Assembly: GCF_902712855.1 (NCBI RefSeq)
Contig: NZ_LR743507.1
Span: forward strand, 3,396,001-3,460,000
Length of the DNA stretch: 64,000 nucleotides
Source: Variovorax paradoxus
GTDB lineage: Bacteria > Pseudomonadota > Gammaproteobacteria > Burkholderiales > Burkholderiaceae_C
Direction: 5' to 3'
Shown here piece by piece: positions 7,658 through 16,310 of this stretch. The position numbers and the translations under genes are program-made. The notes below the pieces were generated by a model. That model was not told where the DNA came from, did not search any database, and saw only the letters and a program-made list of their open reading frames with translations. Position 1 is the stretch's first letter. Each line of letters starts with the position of its first letter.

Positions 7658-10492
7658 ATGCAGGAACACGAGCCTCCCGCGCCCGCCGAAGTGCACTGGT
7701 ACTTCGGCTCCTTCAAGCTGTGGGAAACGCAGCGCAGGCTCGAACGCGCCGGTCAGGTCGTGAAGCTGGGAGGGCGTTCCTTCGACCTGCTGCTGCAGCT
7801 GGTCAAGCGCGCCGGCGAATGCCTCGGCAAGGACGAACTCCTCGCATCCGTATGGGCCGGGGTCCTGGTCGAGGAAGCCAGCGTGCGGGTGCACATGTCG
7901 CTGCTGCGCAAGGCGCTGGGCGAGCCGGCGCCCGAGGAAGGCTGCAAGGAATGGATCTCCAACATCCCGCTGCGGGGCTACCGCTTCAACGCGCGCGTGC
8001 GGCATGAGGCGGTCGACGCATCGATGCCGGCGACGCCGGCTGCCGACGCCCGGGTCCCGCAGTTCATCAGGCCGCCCGCGCGCCTGACACAGCTGGTCGG
8101 GCGCGACGCCGAGGTCGACCGCGTCCTCTCGCTGCTCGAGGACCATCGGCTGGTGACCATCGCCGGCCCCGGTGGTATCGGCAAGACCAGCGTGGCGATC
8201 CGCGCGGCGGAGTGCCTTCATCGCGCACAGGGCGTGCAGGTCGCGTTCGTCGACCTCGCGCCGCTGATCTCGCAGGACCACGTGGTCGGCACGCTCGCGC
8301 GCGCCGTGGGCGTGGCCGCCGACATGCCCGACACGCTGCATGCGATCACCCGATGCCTGCTCGGGCAGGACGTGCTGCTGCTCGTCGACAACTGCGAGCA
8401 CATGCTGGACGTGCTGCCCCAGCCGATCGCCAGCCTGCTGACGGCACTGCCGCGGCTGCGCGTGCTCGCGACCAGCCGCGAGGTGCTTCGGGTGACGGGC
8501 GAATTCGTCCTGCGGCTGCCTGCGCTCGCGTTCCCCGACGCGGAGCAACTCACGCTCGAAGAAGCGATGGACTGGCCCGCCGTGAAGCTGCTGGTGGCGC
8601 GCGCCCGCGACGCCGGCGCAGGCATGTTCACGGAATCTCACGGCCCGCTGCTGGCCAGGATCGCGCAGCAGGTCGACGGCATTCCGCTGGCCATCGAGCT
8701 GGTCGCGGCGCGTCTGGGCGTGCAGTCGGTGAACGACCTCGCGCTGCTGCTCAACGACCACATGCGCCTGTATGCGATCGGCAAGCGCTCGCTGCACCTG
8801 CGCCATCGCACGCTGGCCGCGGCGCTGGACTGGAGCGTCGCGCTGCTGGACGAGGACGAGCTGCGCATGTTCCGGCGGCTGTCGGTGTTCCGCGGGCGCT
8901 TCGACGTCGATTCCGCGCTCGGCGTCAGCTCGGACATGGACGGCGAACTCGCGTTCAACGCGCTGATCTCGCTGGCCAACAAGTCGCTCGTGTTCTTCGA
9001 CAGCACCGACCCGGTGGCGCCGTACCGCATGCTCGACACCACGAGAAGCTACGCCGCCTTGTTGCTTGAGCAGGCTGGCGAGCGCGCATCCGCCCTTCGG
9101 CACCACGTGCGGCTGATGCTCGATCTCATGAAGACGGCAACCGGCGAGCTGCCCACGCTGACCGAGCAGGCCTGGGCCGCCCGCTATGCCTATCGGCTGA
9201 ACGACGTCCGCTTCGCGCTGCAGGCCTGCCTGACGGAGCTGGCAGATGCCAGCGCCGCGGCGGCGCTCATCGCCGCATCGGCTTCCCTGTGGTACCAGGT
9301 GTCGGAGGTGGAGGAATACCGCGACGGCATCGTCGCCGCGATCGCGCTGGTCGAGCAGCAGCAGGCGCCCGACCTGGAAGCGGTGGCGCAGCTGCACACG
9401 GTGCTGGTCGGCGCGCTCCTGCACACGGGCGGCAACGTCGAGGAACTCGGCGTCGCCTGCGACCGCGCGCTCGCCGGCGCACTGGCGGTCGGCGTGCCGG
9501 CACTCGAGCTGCAGGCACGATGGGGGCGCTGCACGCACGACATGTTCCGCGGCGAATACCTGGCCGCCCTGCACCATTCGCAGACGCTGCAGGACGTCGT
9601 CGCGTCGTGGTCGAACCCCGCCGCGGAGATCCTTGCGCACCGCGTGAGCGCGATGGCGAACCACTTCTGCGGCCGCTTCGAAGCCTCGCGACAGCACAGC
9701 GAAGCAGCCATCGCAGTCTCTCGGGCCGCGGGCCGCACGCATGCCAACATCGGCTCGGACTCCACCGTTGCCGCCAAGGCGCTGCTCTGCCGCACGCTCT
9801 GGATCCAGGGCGAGACCACGGCCGCCCTTCGCATGGCCACCGACGCCGTGACGCGCGCCGAGGAGCTCGGCAATGCCGTCTCGCTCTGCTCCGCGTTGTA
9901 CGGCGCCTGCCCGGTCGCTCTGTGGTCGGGCGAATTCGAACTCGCCGGGCGGTGGACCCAGCTCATGCTGAACGAGGCGCAGCGCAGGGGGCTGATCGGC
10001 TGGCATCGCTATGCCGAGTGGTTCGTTCAGGGCCTTCAGGCGCATACGGAGCGCGAACCTGCGCAGCACGTTCTCGCTGTCGCCGCGCAGCTTCCCGGAT
10101 ACGACGCGCCGCGCAAGGAAATGCTCGTGACCTTCTGTCCCGAGTGGCTCGACGATGCGCTGTTCATGCGCATCGAGCGCGGCGAAGGACTGTGGTGCGA
10201 ACCCGAGGTCTGGCGTGCGGCCGGCCTGCGCCACGAGCGTCACGGGAATGCGACCGAGGCCTCCAAGGCCTACCAGCGCGCCATCGACGTCGCGAGGCAG
10301 CGCGGGGCCGTCGCATGGGAACTGCGCGCGGCACTCAGCCAGGCCAGGCTCTGGGCGGGCTCGGGCCGCGAGCAGCACGCCGCGAAGGCCGCCGAATTGC
10401 TCGGCGACAGCATCGGCCATGCACCGGCGGACGTCGCGAACACGGCTCTGACCGAAGCGCGAAGCCTGCACGAACGCCTGATGCGGCGTTGA
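7658..10492 (+). CDS. Winged-helix DNA-binding protein with NB-ARC-type ATPase domain
   Basis: A 944-residue regulator from the chosen ATG; an in-frame ATG at 7568 would add 30 low-complexity residues. Residues about 1-110 form an OmpR/CadC-like winged helix (FDLLLQLVKRAGECLGKDEL and IPLRGYRF). An ATPase domain follows with Walker A GPGGIGKTS near residue 170 and Walker B VLLLVDNCEHML near 242, then a long helical region of about 450 residues that looks TPR-like and may be a sensor. Known relatives are annotated as winged helix-turn-helix ATPases of the STAND/AfsR type; their signals are mostly unknown. It is monocistronic and faces a convergent acyltransferase gene. Confidence 0.85.
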   Translation: MQEHEPPAPAEVHWYFGSFKLWETQRRLERAGQVVKLGGRSFDLLLQLVKRAGECLGKDELLASVWAGVLVEEASVRVHMSLLRKALGEPAPEEGCKEWISNIPLRGYRFNARVRHEAVDASMPATPAADARVPQFIRPPARLTQLVGRDAEVDRVLSLLEDHRLVTIAGPGGIGKTSVAIRAAECLHRAQGVQVAFVDLAPLISQDHVVGTLARAVGVAADMPDTLHAITRCLLGQDVLLLVDNCEHMLDVLPQPIASLLTALPRLRVLATSREVLRVTGEFVLRLPALAFPDAEQLTLEEAMDWPAVKLLVARARDAGAGMFTESHGPLLARIAQQVDGIPLAIELVAARLGVQSVNDLALLLNDHMRLYAIGKRSLHLRHRTLAAALDWSVALLDEDELRMFRRLSVFRGRFDVDSALGVSSDMDGELAFNALISLANKSLVFFDSTDPVAPYRMLDTTRSYAALLLEQAGERASALRHHVRLMLDLMKTATGELPTLTEQAWAARYAYRLNDVRFALQACLTELADASAAAALIAASASLWYQVSEVEEYRDGIVAAIALVEQQQAPDLEAVAQLHTVLVGALLHTGGNVEELGVACDRALAGALAVGVPALELQARWGRCTHDMFRGEYLAALHHSQTLQDVVASWSNPAAEILAHRVSAMANHFCGRFEASRQHSEAAIAVSRAAGRTHANIGSDSTVAAKALLCRTLWIQGETTAALRMATDAVTRAEELGNAVSLCSALYGACPVALWSGEFELAGRWTQLMLNEAQRRGLIGWHRYAEWFVQGLQAHTEREPAQHVLAVAAQLPGYDAPRKEMLVTFCPEWLDDALFMRIERGEGLWCEPEVWRAAGLRHERHGNATEASKAYQRAIDVARQRGAVAWELRAALSQARLWAGSGREQHAAKAAELLGDSIGHAPADVANTALTEARSLHERLMRR

Positions 10493-10496
10493 GCCG

Positions 10497-10521
10497 CGTG
10501 CGGACCATCGGGGGCCGCACG
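10497..10521. terminator. Possible hairpin between convergent genes
   Basis: A perfect 7-bp stem (10497-10503 with 10515-10521, CGTGCGG/CCGCACG) with an 11-base loop lies between the ends of the ATPase gene and the acyltransferase gene. There is no T-tract on either side, so it is at best a weak or Rho-assisted bidirectional terminator. Confidence 0.35.
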
Positions 10522-10533
10522 GATCCGGCCAGC

Positions 10534-11529
10534 TCAGGCAGCCTTCGCGGGCCGCAGCCACGACCTTTCGCGCCACCGCCTGATCGGCACGTCCACCAGA
10601 TGCAGGCAGATCGCCGCCATGGTGAACGAGAACAGGATCGTCGAGCCCAGCGTGATCCAAGTCGGCTGCGAATCGCGCACCAGCAGCGCGAAGGGAAAGT
10701 GCCAGAGATAGATGCCGTACGACAGCCTGCCGATGTAGGCGACCGGCCGCCATGAGAGAAAGACGCTCCTGTGGTTTGCCGCCGCATGGCACACGAGCAC
10801 GAAGGCCGCGAGTTCCGCCAGGGTCATGCGCAGCGTGACGGCGTCGATCTGGTTGCTGGTCGGCAGCGAAGGCAACGCGAGGCCGACGGCCAGCGCGATG
10901 CACGCCACCAGGATCGCGAGCCTGCCCGGCGTGAACCGCGTCAATGCGGCAATCGCTCCCAGCAGGATGCCGCTCATGCGCGTGTCGAAGCGGAAATAGG
11001 CCTGCGCCCAGTCCCACCTGAAGGCCACGAAGTAGCGCCAGGCCGTCGCCACGATGAACGCGGCCAGCAGCCACGCAGCCGGCCGCCGGGTGCGCAGCAC
11101 CAGCGGAAGCAGCAGCGGCCACAGCAGATAGAACTTCTCCTCCACGCCGAGCGACCAGGTATGGCCGATGGTGTACGACAGCTTGCCGAAGGCCAGCCCG
11201 TAGTCGTACATGTAGAAGGCGGCGAGCCCGACGGAGAGCCACCGGTCGTCGGCCGGCCAGAACACCGGCGCCAGCACCGCGTAGGCCGCGATCAGCAGCA
11301 GCAGGCTCGGGTAGAGCCTCAATGCCCGCCGCGCATAGAAGCGGCCGGTTGCGATGCCGCCTGCACGATGCTCCGCCGCGAGCAGCGCGGTGATGAGGTA
11401 GCCGGACAGCACGAAGAACATGTCCAGGCCGATGAATCCTCCCCCTGCCCCGGGCACCTGGCAATGGAAGAAGAGGACGGCAAGGATGGACAGCGCCCGG
11501 ATTCCATCGAGCGCCGGGTTGTTTTTCAT
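10534..11529 (-). CDS. Acyltransferase family 3 (OafA/YrhL-type) membrane protein
   Basis: A 331-residue integral membrane protein with about ten hydrophobic segments. The conserved N-terminal motif LDGIRALSILAVLFFH carries the family's His, and IGLDMFFVLSGYLI and TWSLGVEEKFYLLWP are the other hallmarks. Family members O-acylate surface sugars such as LPS O-antigen or exopolysaccharide. The start at 11527-11529 gives the family's usual N-terminus. It stands alone, 146 bases downstream of the MBL-fold hydrolase gene. Whether it modifies the polysaccharide encoded at 1-7450 is an inference from proximity. Confidence 0.87.
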   Translation of the reverse strand: MKNNPALDGIRALSILAVLFFHCQVPGAGGGFIGLDMFFVLSGYLITALLAAEHRAGGIATGRFYARRALRLYPSLLLLIAAYAVLAPVFWPADDRWLSVGLAAFYMYDYGLAFGKLSYTIGHTWSLGVEEKFYLLWPLLLPLVLRTRRPAAWLLAAFIVATAWRYFVAFRWDWAQAYFRFDTRMSGILLGAIAALTRFTPGRLAILVACIALAVGLALPSLPTSNQIDAVTLRMTLAELAAFVLVCHAAANHRSVFLSWRPVAYIGRLSYGIYLWHFPFALLVRDSQPTWITLGSTILFSFTMAAICLHLVDVPIRRWRERSWLRPAKAA

Positions 11530-11675
11530 GGGCAGGCGAGGCGGAGAGTGAGGCTGCGTCGCCCCGTAACGAAAGGGGCGACATCTTAGGGCCTGCCGCA
11601 CGCCGGCACATCCCGGTCCGCACCCTTGGCGGTACAGCCGGTCCCCTTCGCGGTGCCGTGCGCGCGGCCGGGCCG

Positions 11676-12593
11676 TCAGAAGTCCCAGATCACCGGAACC
11701 CAGCGAAAGACATCGCCATCGGCCGCCACGTGGCCGACGGACGGGAACGGCAGATGGGCGGCCACGAGGAGCCCGCCGTTCTCCGCGAGTTCGCGGAAGA
11801 GGTCCATGCGAACCCGGGCCGCCTCTTCGGGGTCGTGTTCGAAGCCGTTGTGCCAGTCGGGATGGTCGAAGCCGACGGGGAAGATGGCGTCGCCGGCGAA
11901 GGTGAGGCGCTCGCCGCGCGACACCAGGTCGACCACGCTGTGGCCCGGCGTGTGGCCGCCCGTCAGGCGCACGTGCACGCCGGGCGCGACCTCGCATTTG
12001 TCCTCGAAGATGCGCAGCTTGTCGCGGTACACCTCGTAGAAGCTCCTGGCCGTCGAGCGGAGCACCTCCGGCACCGGATTCGGCATCACCGTCTGGGTGA
12101 AGTCGGGCGCCGTCCAGAACGCGACTTCGGCGGCCGACACGTGGATGCGCACGTCCGGACGCAGGCGTTGCTTCACCCCTTCGACGAGCAACCCGCCCAC
12201 GTGGTCCATGTGCATGTGCGTGATGATCACGTCGGTCACCGACTCGATCTCGATGCCCGCCGACGCGAGCCGCTGCGGGAACTGGCCGGCGCGCGGAAAG
12301 CCCGAGAACTGGCCGCCCAGCCCGGCGTCGATCAGGATGGTCTGCTCGCCGCTGCGGGCGACCATCACGTTCAGCGGCCAGTCGAAGGCATCCGGCGGCA
12401 TGAACATGTGGTCCAGCCAGTTCGCCAGGTCGACGGGATCGGCATTGGTGGCCAATGTCTTCGTGGGCAGCGGCAGCACCCCGTCGCTGACCACCAGCGC
12501 GTCGATATCGCCGACCTCCACCGCATAGCGGGACGGAACGATCTCGCTGGGCTGGCAGCCGGGCGGAAGGTTGTTGTTGTTGACGGAAAACAT
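11676..12593 (-). CDS. Metallo-beta-lactamase-fold hydrolase
   Basis: A 305-residue MBL-fold enzyme with the metal motif HMHMDH at residues 126-131, a further His in TGGHTPGHSV and Asp in FAGDAIFPVG, and a last His in AAHLPFPSVGH. Relatives include AHL lactonase-like and other hydrolytic MBL-fold proteins; the substrate is unknown. The start MFSVNNNN is chosen because GGAGA lies 7 bases upstream; a longer open frame extends a further 57 codons but looks non-coding. An Asn-rich N-terminus (four Asn in a row) is odd. No Tat or Sec signal is seen. It appears monocistronic. Confidence 0.85.
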   Translation of the reverse strand: MFSVNNNNLPPGCQPSEIVPSRYAVEVGDIDALVVSDGVLPLPTKTLATNADPVDLANWLDHMFMPPDAFDWPLNVMVARSGEQTILIDAGLGGQFSGFPRAGQFPQRLASAGIEIESVTDVIITHMHMDHVGGLLVEGVKQRLRPDVRIHVSAAEVAFWTAPDFTQTVMPNPVPEVLRSTARSFYEVYRDKLRIFEDKCEVAPGVHVRLTGGHTPGHSVVDLVSRGERLTFAGDAIFPVGFDHPDWHNGFEHDPEEAARVRMDLFRELAENGGLLVAAHLPFPSVGHVAADGDVFRWVPVIWDF

Positions 12594-12600
12594 CGTGGAA

Positions 12601-12605
12601 TCTCC
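12601..12605 (-). promoter_or_regulatory. Ribosome-binding site of the MBL-fold gene
   Basis: GGAGA on the minus strand, 7 bases before the ATG at 12593. This decides for the short start over the longer open frame that begins at 12764. Confidence 0.6.
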
Positions 12606-13001
12606 AGAAAAACGGCCCGATTGCCCGGGCGAAGCCAGCCATGCGGCTGGCAGCGGAGGCCGTTCAACACGCGCGGTTGTCGGGCCCGGATCGCGGCGGA
12701 AAGCCGCATGCCGTTCATCGTAGGGACGGGGTCCGTGAAGCGGTAGGCACGCGAACGGGATCACCGTGGTGCCCTATACGCACCAAACGTGCGTCCGGTC
12801 ACCGGCGCACGAAAGGCTTGCCGGCACGCGAGGCGGCATCGGGGACCTGCCCAGGCGCGCGGCCGAGGTCTATAGTCCCGTCAGCCACGGGGCGTGCTTC
12901 TTCTCCAAGGTTCGGCTCGCCACATGGTCAGACGGCCGGGGTGCTCGCGCATCCCGGCCGTCGCCGTTTGATGCCCGCGCACGCACGGCGCGGGGCCTGC
13001 G
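12606..13001. other. Intergenic region of about 400 bases with no supported gene
   Basis: Lies between the start of the MBL-fold gene and the end of the aldolase gene, both on the minus strand. It must hold the promoter of the MBL-fold gene. Short open frames exist, but none has a ribosome-binding site or a recognisable product, and I see no strong hairpin. Confidence 0.5.
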
Positions 13002-14144
13002 TCACCAGCCGTGAAAGCGGTCCCAGGTTTCCAGCCGGCCTTGTTCCGACACCGCGTGGTACTGCGGAAACTGCGCGCCGGTGGCGCAGGCATGGTTGGG
13101 CAGGATCCGCAGCCGCGTGCCGATGGGAAAGCGCGCAACGATGTCCGTCTCCGCCGCACCCTCGCGTGACAGGATGCCGTGCTCCTGGTTCGCTCCACCG
13201 AGCACGTAGCCCTCGAGCACGGTGCCGTCTGCGGTGCAGGCCTGGCCGTAGCCGAAGTCGCGCTTCTGCTTCTGCGTGCCGCGGTCGCGGCTCATCGCCA
13301 TCCAGCCCGCGTCGACGATCGCCCAGCCCTTCTCGGCCTGGTGGCCGATGACCGTGGTGAGCACGCTCAGCGCGATCTCGTCCTCGCTGCAAACGCCGAC
13401 GTTGCGCATCACCAGGTCGAAGAACACGTACACGCCGGCGCGCACCTCGGTCACGCCGTCGAGCGCCTGGGCCATCAGCGCCGTGGGCGTGGAGCCGACG
13501 CTGACCACGTCGCACGGCAGGCCTGCGTCGCGCAGGCGCTGCGCCGCGCGCACGCAGCCGGCGCGCTCCTGCTCGGCCATGGCGCGCAAGGCGTCGGGCG
13601 TGTCGAGTTCGTAGCTGGAGCCCGCGTGCGTCATCACGCCGCGCAGGCGCATGCCGCCTTCATGCAGCACGCGCGCCACGTCGAGCAGCGCGTCCTCTTC
13701 CGGGCGAATGCCGGAGCGGTGGCCGTCAGTGTCGATCTCGATCAGCACCTCGAAGGCTTCGCCGTGGAGCTTGCCGAACCCGGCGATCGCGCGCGCCGCC
13801 TCGACCCCGTCGGTGACGATGCCCAGCGCGCAGCCGCGCCGGCGCAGTTCCATCGCATGCTGCAGCCGGTGCGGCGCCATGCCGACCGCATAGAGGATGT
13901 CGGTGAAGCCCTGCGCGAAGAACTGCTCGGCCTCCTTCAGCGTGGACACCGTGATGCCCTGCGCGCCGGCGTCGCGTTGCGCACGGGCCACCTCGATGCA
14001 CTTGCTCGTCTTCACGTGCGGGCGGAAGCGTACGCCGAGCGCGTCCATGCGCTGCTGCATGCGTGCGATGTTGCGTTGCATGCGCGCTCGTTCCACGAGC
14101 GCGGCGGGGGTGTCGAGGGTGGCAAGGGTGTCGGCGTCGTTCAT
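13002..14144 (-). CDS. DSD1-type PLP enzyme, probable D-threonine (or 3-hydroxy-D-aspartate) aldolase
   Basis: A 380-residue fold-type III PLP enzyme. The N-terminal alanine-racemase-like barrel has the PLP lysine at Lys45 in the motif RPHVKTSK, and the barrel continues with VSTLKEAEQF and GVMTHAGSSYEL. The C-terminal beta domain has a GQACTADGTVLEGYV segment and the metal-site region LPNHACAT, with the His and Cys used by the D-threonine aldolase/D-serine dehydratase group. It would cleave D-beta-hydroxy amino acids to glycine or an analogue plus an aldehyde. It is divergent from a LysR gene with 123 bases between them, so that LysR may control it. An upstream ATG at 14195 would add 17 residues; 14144 is preferred as it begins at the domain. 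Confidence 0.82.
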   Translation of the reverse strand: MNDADTLATLDTPAALVERARMQRNIARMQQRMDALGVRFRPHVKTSKCIEVARAQRDAGAQGITVSTLKEAEQFFAQGFTDILYAVGMAPHRLQHAMELRRRGCALGIVTDGVEAARAIAGFGKLHGEAFEVLIEIDTDGHRSGIRPEEDALLDVARVLHEGGMRLRGVMTHAGSSYELDTPDALRAMAEQERAGCVRAAQRLRDAGLPCDVVSVGSTPTALMAQALDGVTEVRAGVYVFFDLVMRNVGVCSEDEIALSVLTTVIGHQAEKGWAIVDAGWMAMSRDRGTQKQKRDFGYGQACTADGTVLEGYVLGGANQEHGILSREGAAETDIVARFPIGTRLRILPNHACATGAQFPQYHAVSEQGRLETWDRFHGW

Positions 14145-14267
14145 GTCGTGGTCTCTTCCAGGAGGGGTTTCGCCCTTGGTATCGGGAGCGTGCATGGCAG
14201 CGGACTGTACGTCTCATGACCCTGCCTGTGCTTCAATGCAGGCACATCAATCGTTAAGCAGAGATTA

Positions 14268-15218
14268 ATGATCCAGATCGAGGACATGCGGCTCGCGGCC
14301 GCCCTGCTGCGCGAGCCTTCGCTGAGCGCCGCGGCGCGTGCGCTCGACGTGACGCCGCCAGCGCTCTCGATGCGGCTGCGCAAGCTCGAGACCGCGCTCG
14401 GGCTTTCGCTGGCCACGCGCACCGCGCGCCGGCTCAGCCTCACGCCCGAGGGTGAACGTTTCGCGCGCGAGGCGGCCGCGCTGCTCGGACAGATCGAAGG
14501 GCTGCGCGAGTCGATGCAGCGCGACGACCGGCGGCTGACCGGCACGCTGCGCATCGCGGCGCCCTTCGGCTACGGCCGGCAGTACATCGCGCCGATGCTG
14601 GCGCGCTTCGCGCGGCTGCATCCGGGCCTGCACATGCAGCTCGACCTGCGCGAAACGCCCTGGCCCGACAGGCACGACGCCGACGCGGTGATCCACATCG
14701 GCACGGTGCGCGACTCGTCCTGGGTCGCGCGCACGCTCAGCGCCAACGAGCGCTGGCTGTGCGCCAGCCCTGACTACCTGCGGCTGCGCGGCACCCCCCG
14801 CGTGCCGCGCGACGTGATGGCGCACGACTGCATCTGCATCCGGGAGAACGACGAAGACGTGACGCTGTGGCACCTTCGCCCGGCGAGGGCAAAGGCCAGC
14901 GCCGGCCCCGGCGCGCGCGCGGCCGCACGCGAGACCCTGCGCATCTCGCCCGCCTACGTGACCAACGATGGCGCCGTCGCGCGGCAATGGGCCGAGAACG
15001 GCATGGGCCTGGTGCTGCGCTCCGAATGGGACGCGGCCGAGGCGGTGGCACGCGGAACGCTGGTGCGCGTCTTGCCCGGCTGGCTGTTCGACAGCGCACC
15101 TGTCACGCTGCTGGTGCCCAGCCGCAAGGGCCGCACCGCACGCGTGCAGGCCATCGTCGAGTTCCTCGTCGAGAGCTTCGGACCGTTCACGGAAAAGCAG
15201 CCGCGCGCATATCCATAG
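14268..15218 (+). CDS. LysR-family transcriptional regulator
   Basis: A 316-residue LysR protein. The N-terminal winged helix-turn-helix (about residues 1-60) reads EPSLSAAARALDVTPPALSM then LRKLETALGLSLATRT, the usual LysR pattern. The remaining 230 residues are the periplasmic-binding-protein-like effector domain (GTLRIAAPFGYGRQYIAPML). It starts in a short AT-richer stretch (GATTAATG) shared with the divergent aldolase gene. It is followed after 75 bases by an ABC importer operon, so it could regulate either side. The effector is unknown. Confidence 0.92.
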   Translation: MIQIEDMRLAAALLREPSLSAAARALDVTPPALSMRLRKLETALGLSLATRTARRLSLTPEGERFAREAAALLGQIEGLRESMQRDDRRLTGTLRIAAPFGYGRQYIAPMLARFARLHPGLHMQLDLRETPWPDRHDADAVIHIGTVRDSSWVARTLSANERWLCASPDYLRLRGTPRVPRDVMAHDCICIRENDEDVTLWHLRPARAKASAGPGARAAARETLRISPAYVTNDGAVARQWAENGMGLVLRSEWDAAEAVARGTLVRVLPGWLFDSAPVTLLVPSRKGRTARVQAIVEFLVESFGPFTEKQPRAYP

Positions 15219-15293
15219 CCGCATTCATTCGTTGGCCGCGCACGCACCGCGCGCCAACACTCGGTGCTTCCAATACTCCGGTGGAGAAGCCCG

Positions 15294-16310
15294 ATGAACG
15301 TTCCGCTCGATCATTTGCCGCCGTCGCGCCGCAGCGTGCTGCAGGCCGGCGCCGCTGCCGCGGTGGTCGGCTCTGCCGCGCTCCTTGGCGCGTCGGCATG
15401 GTCGCAACCCCGCAAGCTCACCTTCGCCTGGAGCCAGGCGGGCTTCTGCCTGGCGCCCGTGCCGGTGGCGCTGGAACGCGGCTTCTTCGAGAAGAACGGC
15501 CTCGACGTCGAACTGCTCAACTGGGCAGGCTCGTCCGACCAGATGCTCGAGGCGCTGGCGACCGCCAAGGCCGACGTGGGCGTGGGGCTCATCCATCGCT
15601 GGGTGAAGCCGCTGGAAGCGGGCTTCGACGTGAAGGTGGTCGGCAGCGTGCATGGCGGCTGCCTCCGGCTGATCGGCGCGAAGGCGTCGGGCGTCACGTC
15701 CGACGTGGCCAGCCTGAAGGGCAAGACCATCGGCGTGTCCGACCAGAACAGCCCGGCCAGGCAGTTCTATGCGATCCACCTCGCGAAGAAGGGCATCGAC
15801 ATCGACAAGGATGTCGACTGGCGCGTGTACCCCGCCGACCTGCTCGACGTGGCGGTGAAGAAAGGCGAGATCCAGGTGATTGCCGACGGCGACCCGAACG
15901 TGTTCCTGATCGAGAAGCGCAACCCCGGCGTGTTCACCGAACTCGCGAACAGCGCCAAGGGCGAATACGCCGAGCGGCTGTGCTGCATCGTCGGTGCGCG
16001 CGGCGAGCTGGCGCGCAACGACAAGCCGCGCGCCGCTGCGGTCGTGCGCGCGCTGGCACAGGCGTCGGACTACGTGTCGGAAAACCCGAACGAGGCCGCG
16101 AAGATCTATTCGAAATACGCACCCAAGGTGCCGCTCGAGGACCTCCAGCGCTTGCTGGGCGAACTCACCTACAAGCACCACCCCGCCGGCAGGGCGCTGC
16201 GCAACGAGGTCGAGGTCTTCGCCTCCGACTTCCGCAATGCGGGCATCCTGAAGAAGAGCACAGACGTGGCCCGGTTCGCCAACCACGTGTCGCTGGACGT
16301 GCTGGCATGA
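15294..16310 (+). CDS. ABC importer solute-binding protein, NMT1/SsuA type
   Basis: A 338-residue periplasmic binding protein. The N-terminus has a twin-arginine motif (SRRSVLQAG, Arg12-Arg13) followed by an Ala-rich hydrophobic stretch and a likely cleavage site after ASAWS, so Tat export is probable. The mature part (LTFAWSQAGFCLAPVPVALE, ERGFFEKNGLDVELL) belongs to the NMT1/THI5, SsuA and TauA group that binds sulfonates, nitrate or pyrimidine precursors. GGAGAAG at 15282-15288 sets the start. Its stop overlaps the permease start (ATGA). The substrate is not predictable from sequence. Confidence 0.88.
   Translation: MNVPLDHLPPSRRSVLQAGAAAAVVGSAALLGASAWSQPRKLTFAWSQAGFCLAPVPVALERGFFEKNGLDVELLNWAGSSDQMLEALATAKADVGVGLIHRWVKPLEAGFDVKVVGSVHGGCLRLIGAKASGVTSDVASLKGKTIGVSDQNSPARQFYAIHLAKKGIDIDKDVDWRVYPADLLDVAVKKGEIQVIADGDPNVFLIEKRNPGVFTELANSAKGEYAERLCCIVGARGELARNDKPRAAAVVRALAQASDYVSENPNEAAKIYSKYAPKVPLEDLQRLLGELTYKHHPAGRALRNEVEVFASDFRNAGILKKSTDVARFANHVSLDVLA

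Noticed and set aside
7106..11623. A very long minus-strand open frame (about 1500 codons) opposite manC and the STAND ATPase gene
   Set aside because: It is antisense to well-supported genes, has low-complexity His/Gln/Arg-rich sequence, and is the usual by-product of high GC third positions.
12766..13014. Plus-strand frame of 82 codons in the gap before the aldolase gene
   Set aside because: No ribosome-binding site, no recognisable domain, and GC-rich random composition.
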